Of a DNA stretch of 64,000 nucleotides, positions 45,519 through 57,103 are shown piece after piece. The translations under genes were made by a program, and so were the position numbers. The stretch covers positions 32,311,145 through 32,375,144 of the forward strand of contig JAULJL010000001.1 of NCBI GenBank assembly GCA_030761205.1, written 5' to 3'. The DNA is from Fremontodendron californicum. Its lineage: Eukaryota > Streptophyta > Magnoliopsida > Malvales > Malvaceae. How positions within the stretch are numbered: the stretch's first letter is position 1; each line of letters opens with the position of its first letter. The notes below the pieces were generated by a model that saw nothing but the letters and a program-made list of their open reading frames with translations, had not been told where the DNA came from and searched no databases.

Positions 45519-46272
45519 CATAGTAAGGTTTAAGCCTGTATCAATTCATTTTGAAAGCATTACCTATTTTTAGATTTTGAATTTCAACTACACCATGAGT
45601 AAGAACATTAGTAATAACAAAAGGTCCCGTCCATCTAGAATGCAACTTACCAAGAAATAACTTAAGACGAGAATAGAAAAGAAGAACTTTTTGTCCAACA
45701 ACAAAATTCTTTCTTAAAATCATCTTATCATGAGAAGCCTTAGTCTTTTCCTTGTAAATTCTAGAATTCTCATAAGCATCATTCCTTATCTTCTCTAATT
45801 CTTGTAGGTCAAGTTTTCGTTGCTTACATGCCTCACCCATTTCCATGTTGCATTGTTTGATAGCCCAATATGCTTTGTGTTAAAATTCAACTAGAAGATG
45901 ACAAGGCTTACCATAAACAAGACGATAAGGAGACATATCAATAGGTGTCTTGTTTGCTGTCCTATAAGCTCAAAGTGCATCATCTAGACGTAAACTCCAA
46001 TCCTTCCAGTTTGGATTGACACTCTTTTCAATGATGGATTTTACCTCTCGATTTGACACTTCAGCTTGCCCACTAATTTGAGGATGATAGGATGTGGAAA
46101 CCTTATGTGTGATGTTATATCTTCTTAAAAGTGCTTCCATGGATCTATTACAAAAGTGAGTACCTCGATCGCTGATTATGGCCTTTGGTGTTCCAAACCA
46201 TGCAAAAATGTTAGTCTTCACAAAATCTGAAACAACTTTAGAATCATTAGTTCGAGTGGCTTTTGCTTCCAC
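45519..46272 (-). pseudogene. Athila integrase, C-terminal part
   Basis: Shows the catalytic-core phrases GTPKAIISDRGTHFCN and STSYHPQISGQAEVSNREVK (second Asp and final Glu). After a break near 45970-45846 come AYENSRIYKEKTKASHD and RWTGPFVITNVLTHGVVEI, ending RLKPYYE-like near 45519. At least two stops interrupt it. Confidence 0.8.
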
Positions 46273-46369
46273 CTATTTCGAGACATAATCAACAGCAAGT
46301 AATATATAAAGATTGCCATAAGAAGAAGGAAAAGGTCCCATAAAATCCATGCCCCATACATCAAAAATT

Positions 46370-47517
46370 TCAACAATTAGTATGGGAGTTTGAACATTTA
46401 ATTTTGGCATCTAAGTTACCTGTTGTTTGGCACCTATCACATGACTTGCAAAAGAGGTATGCATCTTTGAATAAGGTAGGCCAATAAAATCCATTATCAA
46501 GCACTTTCATGGCTGTTCTCTTGGGTCCAAAATGCCCTCCACATGCATAAGAGTGACAAAAGATTAGAATAGAATGAAATTCAGATTCAAGTACGCACCT
46601 TCTTATAATCTGGTCAGAGCAATGCTTCCAAAGGTAAGGTTCATCCCAAATATAGTATTTGGCATCACTCTTGATCTTATTTCTTTGGGCTATTGTCAAC
46701 TCTTGTGGCATCTGCTTGGTAACTAAGTAATTAACAATATCAGCATACCAAGGGGTTGTTGTGCTTATGGAAAAGAGTTGCTTATCCGGAAAGTTCTCAT
46801 GCAATGGTAGTGCATCCTCATCATGAACTAATCGGCTAAGATGGTTCGCAACCAGGTTGTCCTTACCTCTCTTATCTCTTATTTCTAAATCAAACTCTTG
46901 TAAGAGAAGTATCCATCTAATCAACCTTCGTTTGGCCTCCTTCTTAGTGAGCAAATACCTTAGGGCTTCATGGTCAGAAAATACAATTACTTTAGTACCA
47001 ATTAATAAGAACGAAATTTCTCTAAAGTAACTACAACAGCCAAAAGTTCTTTTTCAGTAGTGGAATAGTTTAATTGAGCATCGTTAAGAGTTCGGGAGGC
47101 ATTATATATGGCATGTGAGGCTCTGCCAACCCGTTGGCCGAAAACAGCTCCAATGGCATAGTCACTAGCATCACACATAATTTCAAATGGTACATTCCAA
47201 TTTGGTGGTTGCATGATGGGAGCTGATGTCAAGAGTCCCTTCAAAGTGTCAAACGCCTCTTTGCATTTATCATCAAAGTGGAAATCCATATCTTTTTGTA
47301 ATAGCTTGCAAAGAGGTAGTGTTATCTTTGAGAAGTCTTTGATAAATCGTCTATAGAAACCTGCATGTCCAAGAAAAGAATGAACCTCTCTCACATTTGT
47401 GGGAGGTGGTAAAGAATGCATAATATTTATTTTAGATTTATCTACTTCTATTCCCTTAGAAGAAATAACAAGGCCTAAAACTATTCCTTGTTCTACCATA
47501 AAGTGACATTTTCCCAA
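46370..47517 (-). pseudogene. Athila RNase H and integrase N-terminal part
   Basis: The first frame (47517-47002) covers the RT thumb and RNase H start (SFLGHAGFYRRFIKDFSK, CDASDYAIGAVFGQR, STTEKELLAVV). A one-base frame change near 47000 leads into 46954-46370, with LLTKKEAKRRLIRWILLLQE, the linker NHLSRL and the integrase zinc finger (HSYACGGHFG, CKSCDRCQ). Another frame change precedes 46370. Confidence 0.8.
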
Positions 47518-48106
47518 TCAATACAAGGTTAGTTTCCATGCATCCTTTAAGTACAAGGGTAAGGTTCTCTAGACATCTATCAAAAGAATCACCATAGACA
47601 CTAAAATCATCCATGAAAACTTCTATGATGTTCTCTACATAATCTGAAAATATACTAACCATACACCTTTGGAATGTAGCTGGTGCATTATAAAGACCAA
47701 AGGGCATACACTTATAAGCAAAGGTAACAAAGGGACATGTGAATGTGGGTTTCTCTTGGTCCTCCGGAGCAATTGCAATTTGATTGTAACTTGAAAATCC
47801 ATCAAGAAAACAATAATGAGAATGGCCAGTTAACCTTTCAAGCATTTGATCAATAAAAGGTAAAGGAAAGTGGTCTTTGCGAGTTGTTGAATTAAGTTTG
47901 CGATAGTCAATACAAACTCGCCACCCTATTTGAATTCTAGTAGGAACAAGTTCATTCTCATTATTTTTAACAACAATTACACTGGACTTCTTAGGAACTA
48001 CTTGGACTGGGCTCACCCATTTGCTATCAGAGATAGGATAGATCACTCCAACATCTAGGATCTTCAGTATCTCCTTTTCCACAACCTCCATCATAGGTGG
48101 GTTCAA
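47456..48106 (-). pseudogene. Athila reverse transcriptase core
   Basis: Contains WVSPVQVVPKKS, GWRVCIDYRKLNSTTRKDHF, LDGFSSYNQI, MPFGLYNAPATFQRC and the catalytic FMDD (EVFMDDFSVYG). Out of frame with the upstream protease by a frameshift near 48106, and with the next segment by one near 47515. Confidence 0.85.
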
Positions 48107-49215
48107 TCTTCATTGTGCTTCTCTTGTTGTTTTGACCCTTCCTCTAACAAAATTCGGTGCATGCACATGGAAGGGCTTATTCCCTTGATATCGGCAATTG
48201 TCCAACCAATTACTGTCTTATGCTCTCTAAGCACCCGGATAAGTCTCTCTTCTTGCAAAAGTGTGAGCTCTTTGGCAATTATGACCGGTAGTGTGTCCTT
48301 TTCACCTAAGAACACATATTTCAAGTGGTCCGGTAATGGTTTCAACTCCAAAGTTGGTGCCTGCAAAATGGAAGGTAGGAGTTTCTCATTAGATAAAGGC
48401 AATTCAATAAATGAAACATAAAACCTTGCATCTTTAGGTTGTAATGCTTGTAACGATGCTACTGCTTCTTCCACTTGTTCATTCAAGGCGAGTTTCTCTC
48501 CTCCTTTAGAATTTTCCAAGCCAAGGTACCTGTTAATGGCTACTTCCAAACTATTTTCACCATTTAATTCAAAAGCTTTCTGTACCAAAGAGTTAATTAT
48601 ATCAATAGTAAAAATAGAGTGCACATCACTAGGGTATCTCATGGCCTCAAAAATATTAAAACGAATTATCTCGCCATCAAATTCCATAGTTAAAGTTCCA
48701 TCATGCACATCTATTTTAGTCCTAGCTGTTTTTAAGAATAGCCTCCCTAAAAGAATGGGCGTTGGATTAGAAGACATCTCATCTTCCATCTCAAGAACAT
48801 AGAAATCAGCGGGAAAAACCAACTCATTAACTTGCACTAGGACGTCTTCTATAACTCCTCTGGGATAAGTGTTAGAATGGTCAGCGAGTTGTATTATAAC
48901 ACCAGTTTCCTCTAATGGTCCTAGATTCAGTAAAGCATAAATTGAATATGGCATTACAGTAATTGATACTCCTAGATCTAGCATAGCACGCTCAAACCTG
49001 GTGTTGCCTATCTTACAAGGAATGGTAAACATACCTGGATCCTTACATTTAGTTGGGAGTTTATTTTGAAGAACAGCTAAAACATTCTCCCCCACACTTA
49101 CCTTTTCATTCCTTTTCAACTTCCATTTTGAAGTGCATAACTCTTTTAGAAACTTGGCATATCTTGGCACTTGCTTGATAGCATCTAGAAAGGAATGTTC
49201 ATTTCTATTTTCCAA
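48103..49215 (-). pseudogene. Athila protease region
   Basis: 370 codons open. MLDLGVSITVMPYSIY is the Athila-type aspartic protease active site, followed by PILLGRLFLKTARTKIDV. The region then runs through a linker to the start of RT, where the frame shifts. Confidence 0.8.
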
Positions 49216-49532
49216 AAGGTTTCCAAAATTTCCTTCTCTTGCTCCTCCTTCTTGGGTTTTGCTAACCTGCTAGGAAAAGGTGGAGGAGTTATATAAGAAG
49301 GAAAAGATGGTTTAGGAATTACCTTTTCTAGTGGCTCTTTGGGATATGAAGATGATGCCATAGTGTTGTCCTCCCTTTGAGAATTACCCTTTTGTGGTGT
49401 CTCAAGCTATTTCCCACTTCTTAAAGTTACGGCATTGGCATTTTCTTTGGGATTCACTATGGTTTGGGAAGGTAATTTTCCGGAATCCCTTGCTTGGTTT
49501 TGACTGATTGCTGTTGCCATTTGAGTCTCTAT

Positions 49533-50816
49533 TTAGCTCATCTTTGTTGCCATTTGTCTTTTTGTATCCTTTATATCCTGTTGCATTTGCAATTGATTAG
49601 TAGTAAGGGATTTAACAAGATCTGCTAGAGACTCAACTGAATTTTGTAGTGGTGATACTTGTTGTCGGGTTTGATATAGTTGTTGAACCCTTTGTTGATA
49701 ACCCGATTGTCTATTGTCAAATGGTGGAGGAGTAGCTTGTGATTGGTTTTCTCCATAATTGAAGTTTGGATGATCCATCCATCCTAGATTGTAAGTGATA
49801 AAGTAGGGATCATACTTTCTTGGTTGACCCGGGAATCCACCCATAGCATTAACATGTTCATTTGGATCATCTTGAAGTGTTGGGCACATATCAGTTTGGT
49901 GCCCTATATTTGAACATATACCACAAGCCTTCACTTGCTGTATTAGACCTACAGCCATTTGTTCCACAAGAGAAGTCAATTTATCAAATTTTTGTTCAAG
50001 GGTTGATGTACTTACCTAATTGACTTTCTTAGCTTGTGGTGGTGGTTCATCTCTCATGTTGAATTGTTGTGAGTTGGCTGCCATGTTGGAGATGAGAAGT
50101 CTAGCAGCTTCGGGAGTTTTATCAACTAGTGCTCCCCCACTTGCTGCATCTATCATGTGTCTCTCCATAGGCAAGAGACCTTTATAGAAATATTGGATGA
50201 GCAATTGTTCACTTATCTAATGGTGCGGACATGATGCACAAAGTTTCTTGAACCTCTCCCAGTATTGATACAAGGACTCTCCGTTGTATTGCCGAATCCC
50301 ACATATTTTCTTTCTAATATTGGCAGCCTTAGATGTTGGGAAATATCTTTCCAAGAATGCTCTTTTCATCCCATTCCATGTAGTGATGGTCCCGGATGGT
50401 AGGTAGTAGAGCCATTCCTTTGCCGAATCAGCTAGAGAGAATGGGAATGCTCTTAACTTTATTTGATCTTCCGTGATTTCTGTTGGTCTCATGCTAGAAC
50501 ATACTACATGGAACTCCTTGAGGTCCTTATTTGGATCCTCTCCTGCAAAACCATGAAAAATTGGAAGAAGATGAATCAGGCTAGATTTTAATTCAAATGC
50601 TACCTCAAGAGTAGGATACTCTATGCATAATGGTTGTTGATCCAAGTCCGGAGTGGCTAGCTCCTTAAGAGTTCGGTTGTTTGCTGACATCTCTCCTTGC
50701 TCCACTTGGGTAGTTTGGATAAACTCTTTGTTTGTTCTTTGGTGGGCGGCTATGAATTCTCGAATTCTCCTAAGTCCGAAGTAAGGTTCTTCTTCTTCTT
50801 TGGGAGAGTGGGACAT
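49533..50816 (-). pseudogene. Athila Gag
   Basis: Starts MSHSPKEEEE at 50816. Capsid-like region has HLLPIFHGFAGEDPNKDLKE and AFPFSLADSAKEWLYYLPSG. Two TAG stops (50217-50219, 50016-50018) break one continuous frame. A single CCHC knuckle, CGICSNIGHQTDMC, lies in the third piece. Confidence 0.82.
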
Positions 50817-50899
50817 TCACTGAAAAAGGAAACAAGAAAATAATTAATTAAAACAGAAAATAAGAATAAACCAAATAATTAATAAACTAAAGAAATCAA

Positions 50900-50917
50900 T
50901 CCCCGACAACGGCGCCA
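50900..50917 (-). other. Athila primer-binding site (tRNA-Asp type)
   Basis: TGGCGCCGTTGTCGGGGA on the element strand, six bases after the 5' LTR, the usual Athila primer site. Confidence 0.88.
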
Positions 50918-50923
50918 AAAACT

Positions 50924-52490
50924 TGATGCACTCAAAAGAGTATATCTTATTTAATTCCTTGCACTAAAAATATCAATTGTAAAATATCGCAATAAGCAAG
51001 GGTCGAGTCCACAGGGATTGGTGTTTAGTTTAATAATTATTAATTTATACTTAAATTCAAAGAAAACAAAATAAATGGGAGGTTTTTAAAATCAGTTTAA
51101 ACTAAAGTAAACAATTAAAATAAGAAAACAATTAAACAAGAAGTAATCAGATGTGAGAAATATGGCTAAAGGTTCATTCTCCACCACTAGACATCTTTAA
51201 GAATCAAATTCAGATCTATCAATATCAATTATCTATCAAAGTTACAACCGTAGAGAACAACAACCTGTGTTACCCCAATCCTTTCTTAGTTCGTCGTTAA
51301 TAAGGACAAACGCCACTATTTAATCTCTAACTATCAAATAACCTAAGATAAACATCATTAGATTCAAAGTGATAGCAGCTTTATGAAAAGAAAAATAGGT
51401 TGATCTAAGCAACAAACACATAAACATGGATTCATTCAACTTATGCTATGTTCTACTTCATAATTCCTGAAAACCCAACATAATCATGAATTACAAATTG
51501 CCATTATTGAATAGAAATCAAGACAATTACACGGATCAAGATTCCTAAACTATCATTAGATAATTATCAAGATCTATTTAGTTGATCACCTTAAACAAAT
51601 CAAGACAATATCATGAAAAATTCTTGTAGAAGAACATAAACTACTTTGATAGAAAACTAATATATGATGGAATCTGAAAATCAATTACATAACATGTCTA
51701 GGGCTTTGAAATCACCCTTAACCAAAGAGAAGTTTAGCATTGCATAGGCATTGTCAATATAAACATGAATATTCAAAAGAAACTAAGAATAAAAATAAAA
51801 TAAAACTAAGAGAAGAATAATAATAAGAAGAAGAGTGATAAATAACCAAAAAAATGTCTTTGGTGGCTCAAAAGATGATATTTATAGAGCTTTGAAGTCT
51901 TAGAAACCCTTTCTTGCTCTTCAAGGAAGCTAGGAGTCAAAATATGGTAATTTTGGACTTTTTTTCAGATTTTTCTCGTATTTTCGATTTTTGGGGGTCA
52001 TAAACTCGGCGCCGTGGCCTAGGGCCGCGGCCCTAACTTGCTTCCTTGTTCGGTTTTGCTTTTCGACTTTGCTTTCGCGACTGATGCACTGTCTCACACT
52101 TCGTCGGCTGATTTGTATGACCATCCGTTGTCCGATTTAGGCGTGTAAACTATCGTTGGAAAGATATTCAGGTCAGCTTCAAAAGTCAAGAATAAAGTTT
52201 CTTCAAATAAGGAATTTAACATAATGAGTGTCTTGAAACAAGCTCCAGAGGTCAGATCTACTTGATCATCTAGCACTAAGAAATTGATCTTTTTGACTCC
52301 CAAATCTTCTTCCATCTTATGATTGTGACTTTATAAGCTCTTTATCATCATAATTGATATGTTTTGACTTCATCTCTTCAAAAATACCTATAATTCATAA
52401 AAATATAATAATTTGTCAAGGATCTTAAGAATTAAAGCACAAAGTATAAGGAAATAATACATGAAAATCTATGCAATTAAGCACTTATCA
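50924..52490 (-). repeat. Athila 5' LTR (1567 bp)
   Basis: Pairs with 42196-43762; followed directly by CATAT (52491-52495). Confidence 0.9.
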
Positions 52491-52559
52491 CATATTCCAC
52501 ATCTAGATTTACCATTTTTATCATGATATGTTTGTGAATATTCTATGGTGATGTCATTT

Positions 52560-53000
52560 CTATGATATATTATTTAATTGACATGCTATGCCATTTCATG
52601 TGCCATGTCTTTCATTTCATGTGCCATATCATTTATATTATGCCATGTCATTCATTGATATGCCATGTCATTCATTCATGTGCCATATCATTTAAATTAT
52701 GCCATGTCATTGATACATATGCCATGTCATTCATTCATGTGCCATGCCATTTAGATTATGCCATGTCATTAATTTACATGTCATGTCATGTCGCTCATTC
52801 ACATGTCATGTCATTCATTCATATGCTATGTCATTCATTCATGTGCCATGCCATTTAGGATTTGCCATGTCATTAATTCACATGTTATGTCATTAATTAT
52901 GTTGGCCATGTCATTTAGATTTTTCCATGTCAAGCATGCCATATCATTAATTCTTTTACCATGTCATAATAAATGTTTGCCATGCCATGTTAAATATGCA
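52560..53000. repeat. degenerate CATGTCATT minisatellite in the Ogre LTR
   Basis: Dozens of variants of GCCATGTCATT, ATTCATGTGCCAT and ATGCCATGTCATT with no fixed period. The related solo LTR has the same kind of block at about 35080-35460. Open frames across it are Cys/His/Met-rich artefacts of the repeat. Confidence 0.75.
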
Positions 53001-53783
53001 TGTTGTTTAATTTTTATCTTAGTAATATTCTTGCATATTCATGATCATTTCTTTGTGATTTTAGAATGCATGAAATATTATTAAAGATTTTTTATAAAAC
53101 AAGATTATTCCCGAGTTAAAATAATTCATGAGTTCTCTGCTGGGTCTGCCGGGGATAATATCATCAATTATCATTAACGACGTAATATTTTTTTTCCAAA
53201 AACGAAGGTGATTTGGAGAATTTCAAAATCAAGGAAAATTTCCATGTTTTGCAGAGTTTGTCGAAAAATATGAAAAATTTTATGTTAATAAATTTCGGAT
53301 CATTTTCAAATAAAATATGTTTCTTTGAGGGAATTATTTTCAAACACCAAATTTAAAATCGACTTTTACCGAGACTCAAGATAACACATGATTAATAAGG
53401 TACCATTTTATACGGGCATTGTAGGGGTGCTAATCCTTCCCCGCACGTAACCGACTCTCGAACTCGCACTTATTTTCTCTGGTTCAAAGCGCAGACTTCA
53501 AAATTGGTTTTAAAAAATATTTTAATTAATTTAAAAATGTTTTATAAAAATCGGTTTAATAGGTGGCTGATCACACCTAGCCAAAAAAAGATTGGTGACT
53601 ACTCCGTTTCTTTTTTTGAGGCCATTTTCATACCCTAAACCTTTAATTTAGAGGAACTAAGTCGTCTTTTCCTTTACTTTTCCTCTAATGTCGCACTCCT
53701 TAAGACGAAGGCTCGGATTTGTCCCCGCGACGGGGGCAAGGCCAATTCCCAAACCACCTTTTTAAGAGGAGGTTGCGACAGCT

Positions 53784-53801
53784 TGGCGCCTCCACTAGGG
53801 A
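53784..53801 (+). other. Ogre primer-binding site
   Basis: TGGCGCCTCCACTAGGGA begins three bases after the LTR terminus GCGACA. Position and TGG start fit a tRNA primer site; I do not assign the tRNA. Confidence 0.75.
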
Positions 53802-54634
53802 TACTTAGAGAGTCAGGCCTAGAATTAGTCGCATGCTATCGAAAGTCTCGATTTTGTCGATTTTGGTCGGTGTTTACTTTTAATTCCTACTTTTTAATAA
53901 GGATAATTTTTGAAAATAAAAAAATGTTTTAAATATGTTTATTCTTATTTACATGCATATTTTTACTGTTCTCTGGTTATTTAGCCTTGTATGTCATTAT
54001 TATTCTTTGTTTAACTAATGTTTTACATTGTTTAATCTTGTCTTTGTTAAATTGCTAGGCTGTTTAGGATAAGGGGTATAGAATAGGTGGTGAAAGATTT
54101 GTTTGTTCCTCCTCATACACTATACTTGCATTTGCATAACATGAGCCCTTTAACCCGGGTTCCGTCCTTTAGGTGGAAGTAAAGTAACTACGCTCTCGTG
54201 AGGTGGTAATCTCCGCATATGCTAGCGAACACTTCCGGAGTAGTAGACTATCTACACTTTCGTGAGGTGATAACCTCCGTATAGGTCTGGGAAATACACT
54301 ATAACAAATTGAACCCGCTTTTATCGGGGTGCCTTACTAGCCTTCACCTGCGACATTGAGGAGTAATTTGGAGCCTTTTAGAACCTATTGCAACCTCATA
54401 TAGTGAACCTAGGCGAAGCCATGTCAAATTTTTGTTAGAGGTACCGAAGTTAGGAACACTCGGAGGGACCTTTCTTACCTTTTGCTATTTATTTCAATAT
54501 CACATTGATTTAATTATTATACCCTTTTACTGACTCGTTCTTTTTGTTTTGTTTTGCTTTGTTTCCATCGCATGCATCATGATCATTTAGGAGTGTTTGC
54601 CTTAAGCTGAATTCCAATCAGAGGAGTTTTCATT
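53802..54634 (+). other. Ogre 5' leader
   Basis: About 830 bp between primer site and ORF1, with no long frame. Contains two similar CTCGTGAGGT-GATAACCTCCG phrases (near 54195 and 54271). Confidence 0.6.
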
Positions 54635-56778
54635 ATGGTCATGGAACACCGAGATCTTGCATCAGTGTTAGTTACTTCCAAGACATACCGAGAGGTCAGA
54701 ATAGAGTCAGAGAAGAATCAGGTCGATAAGGGAGACTGCTTGGCTAGAGACTTTGTGCCTATTCTTCCTGAGTCAGTTCATTTAAATCTGGGTCAAAATG
54801 ATTTGACAGAATTAGAAGAAATTTGGGAACAATGGGGAGTAGCAAAGAAAAATGATTTCACTAAGAAGTATGGTGACATAGCATTACTTCTCGGGATCCA
54901 GATAAATGAGCAGCTGATTAGGGCAATGGTACAGTTTTGGGATCCCTCTTACCAGTGCTTCACGTTCAATCAGGAGGATATGACACCCATCATCGAGGAA
55001 AACTCAACCTTGCTTCGTATTGAGTCATCCAGCCCAGATACGATCTATTGCAAGCAGCAAAAGGCAATTAGTTTTCGGAAGAAGCTATCTGAGATATTGG
55101 GCATGAAGATTCCGATCGACACCCCGAATATTAAGAAGAAGGGTTCGAGTGTTTGTATCACGTGGGTATTCTTTATATCATGAGCAACTCGGAGAGTAAT
55201 CGTGTGGTGGATGTATTTGCCTTGGCGATTTATGGTTTGGTGATATTTTTGAAGATATTAGGGCACATTGAGTTAGCTGTAGTGGATTTCTTTGAATGTC
55301 TGGCAAACAAATTGATCCTTCTCCTGCTATCCTTCTCGAGACGATCAAGTCATTTAATTTCTATCGAAGAAAATACGAGGGACATTTCGAGGTATGTGCA
55401 CAGCTTTTGCATGTTTGGATCCAAAGTCATTTTTAGGGAAATGATAAGGAAAAGCTTCGCCCATACATAAAGACTTTCATCCCCCTTAAGGAATTCTGCA
55501 AGAAAGAGTGGCTGAGAAAAGGAGATAAGAAACAATGGATCATGACTCTTCGTCACTTAGCCTGAGAGCACGTTAATTGGAGAGCTCTGTAGATACCGAT
55601 GGGATCCATTTTGTATAGCTATGGAGACAAACCGTGGGTTGTGTTAATAGGAATTTGGGGAGCTATCAGCTATGCATCACTCCTGGTATGAAACAGTACG
55701 GATCTGAGCAGTTCATCCCGATGACTCATGAGCTTACTTTGGTAGATTTTACATATAACGGGCTTGGATACATGAAGGAAACACGTGAGCTCATTAAAGC
55801 ATGGAGGAAGTTGCACCGATCAGAATTGGGTAGATATAGCAACAGCGCTACTCCTGGATACTTGATTTGGAGAGCCAAGAGAATTCGCGACATGGTGCTA
55901 CCTGTCGAAGATGCCTCTGTTTATCCGGTAATCCTTCAGCCAGAGCCAGTAATACCATCAGAGGTTGAGCTTGTTAGACAAGAGTTAGAAAAGGACAAAG
56001 GGAAATTGAAGTGAGAATGTGATAAGCTTCTAGAGGAAGTCGAGGACTTGAAAACCAAACTTGAGATCCAATAGGTCAAGACACGAAAAGTGGCCAGAGA
56101 GCGAGACACGGCACAATCCGATATAAAGGACTTGCATCAAGAGAACAAGACGCTAAGGGCCAAGGGAAAATTTTCTGGAACTAGTAGGTCTCCGGGTGCA
56201 CATGAGAAAGAGACAAAATAACTTCAGAAAAAATTGGATTTCTGGAAGGGTAAGGCTAAGGAAAGCAAAGAAAATGAGTCCAGATTTTCTCATGAGTGGC
56301 AAAAGTGGGGAGATGCACTTTCATTGATTTCGACCAAGTTGGAAAGGTGCCTGCAAGAGAATGAGTTATTGAAAGCCAAATTGGGAAATGAAAGGGAAAG
56401 GGCATCCATGCTAAGCAAGGAGAATGAGCGACCAGTCAGACCCTAGAGCATCAGTTGCAAGTCTAGAGGGCTGACATCACTGCCATCATTCGGGAATACA
56501 GAGAGAGGAAGACCAAATGGAGCCAGGCAAATGACTTAGCCTTAGATGCCAGAACGAGGTGGAAGAAAGAAACCTTGGGGAGGCAACAATATATAGACCA
56601 ACTAACTAGGCAGATCCGCAAGGCTGTGATCACGGCCAGTGAGATGTTCGAGAGAGTGAAGGCTATGAGGTGTGATGTCAACCTGACAAAAGAGCATGGA
56701 CAGCGCCTGCTGAACTTCCTAAAGGAGGCTCAAGACCAGTACGAGCAAATCAGATCTTTCTATGTAACCCGAGAGTGA
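54635..56778 (+). pseudogene. Ogre ORF1 (extra gene upstream of gag), decayed
   Basis: The ATG at 54635 opens a 182-codon frame with LLGIQINEQLIRAMVQFWDP and CFTFNQEDMTPIIEE, the conserved core of the Ogre ORF1 family (related to plant-mobile/aminotransferase-like domains). It shifts frame near 55150, continues (GILYIMSNSESN, EVCAQLLHVW-like), passes several stops, and resumes at 55634-56014 (QYGSEQFIPMTHEL, YMKETRELIKAWRK). The last third (56014-56778) is a Glu/Lys-rich coiled coil ending FLKEAQDQYEQIRSFY. Its function in the life cycle is unknown. An extra ORF in front of gag is diagnostic for Ogre. Confidence 0.8.
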
Positions 56779-57103
56779 GAGATGACTTGTAAAACGTTTC
56801 TATGAATTATTGAAAAAACCTTTGTGATGGAATTTGATCTTAAGGCAAATACCATTATTTGCATCATTTCATGTCACACAATTATAGAAGCATACATTTA
56901 TTCATTCATTTGTCTAAAATGTTTGTTCAATCATGCATTGATTCATTCATTCTTGCATAAATTTAATAATAATAAAAAGGAATAATGTGCCATGAAATTC
57001 TAATCCTTGGTATTTACACCAAGGTTTAAAAATTGGGCATCCACCGAAACACCTAGAGAGAAGCACTCTGCATCAGTATAATACTCGATCGCAAGTCAGG
57101 ATC

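Larger units (their letters stand above)
42196..52490 (-). mobile_element. Athila-type Ty3/gypsy element, decayed, nested in the Ogre LTR
   Basis: 10295 bp with two 1567-bp LTRs (TGATGCACTC...CACTTATCA) and a CATAT duplication. In minus orientation: 5' LTR (52490-50924), tRNA-Asp-type primer site, gag, protease with the DLG variant, RT, RNase H, integrase, a ~1.7-kb non-coding stretch, 3' LTR. Domain motifs and primer site fit the Athila lineage. Coding frames carry several nonsense and frameshift changes, so this copy is dead. LTRs differ at 5 of the first ~145 bp. Confidence 0.92.
38494..53780 (+). mobile_element. Ogre LTR shared by two elements, split by an Athila insertion
   Basis: Starts TGTAAACACCTAATTTTG, ends GAGGTTGCGACA. 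Removing the Athila (42196-52490) and one TSD copy leaves about 4987 bp, a normal Ogre LTR size. A polypurine tract lies at its left and a primer-binding site at its right. It contains its own ~140-150-bp tandem repeats (39240-39860) and a CATGTCATT-type array (52560-53000). Confidence 0.8.

Noticed and set aside
52562..53084. Cys/His/Met-rich frames of about 98 codons
   Set aside because: They translate the CATGTCATT minisatellite of the Ogre LTR; the apparent zinc-finger-like spacing is an artefact.
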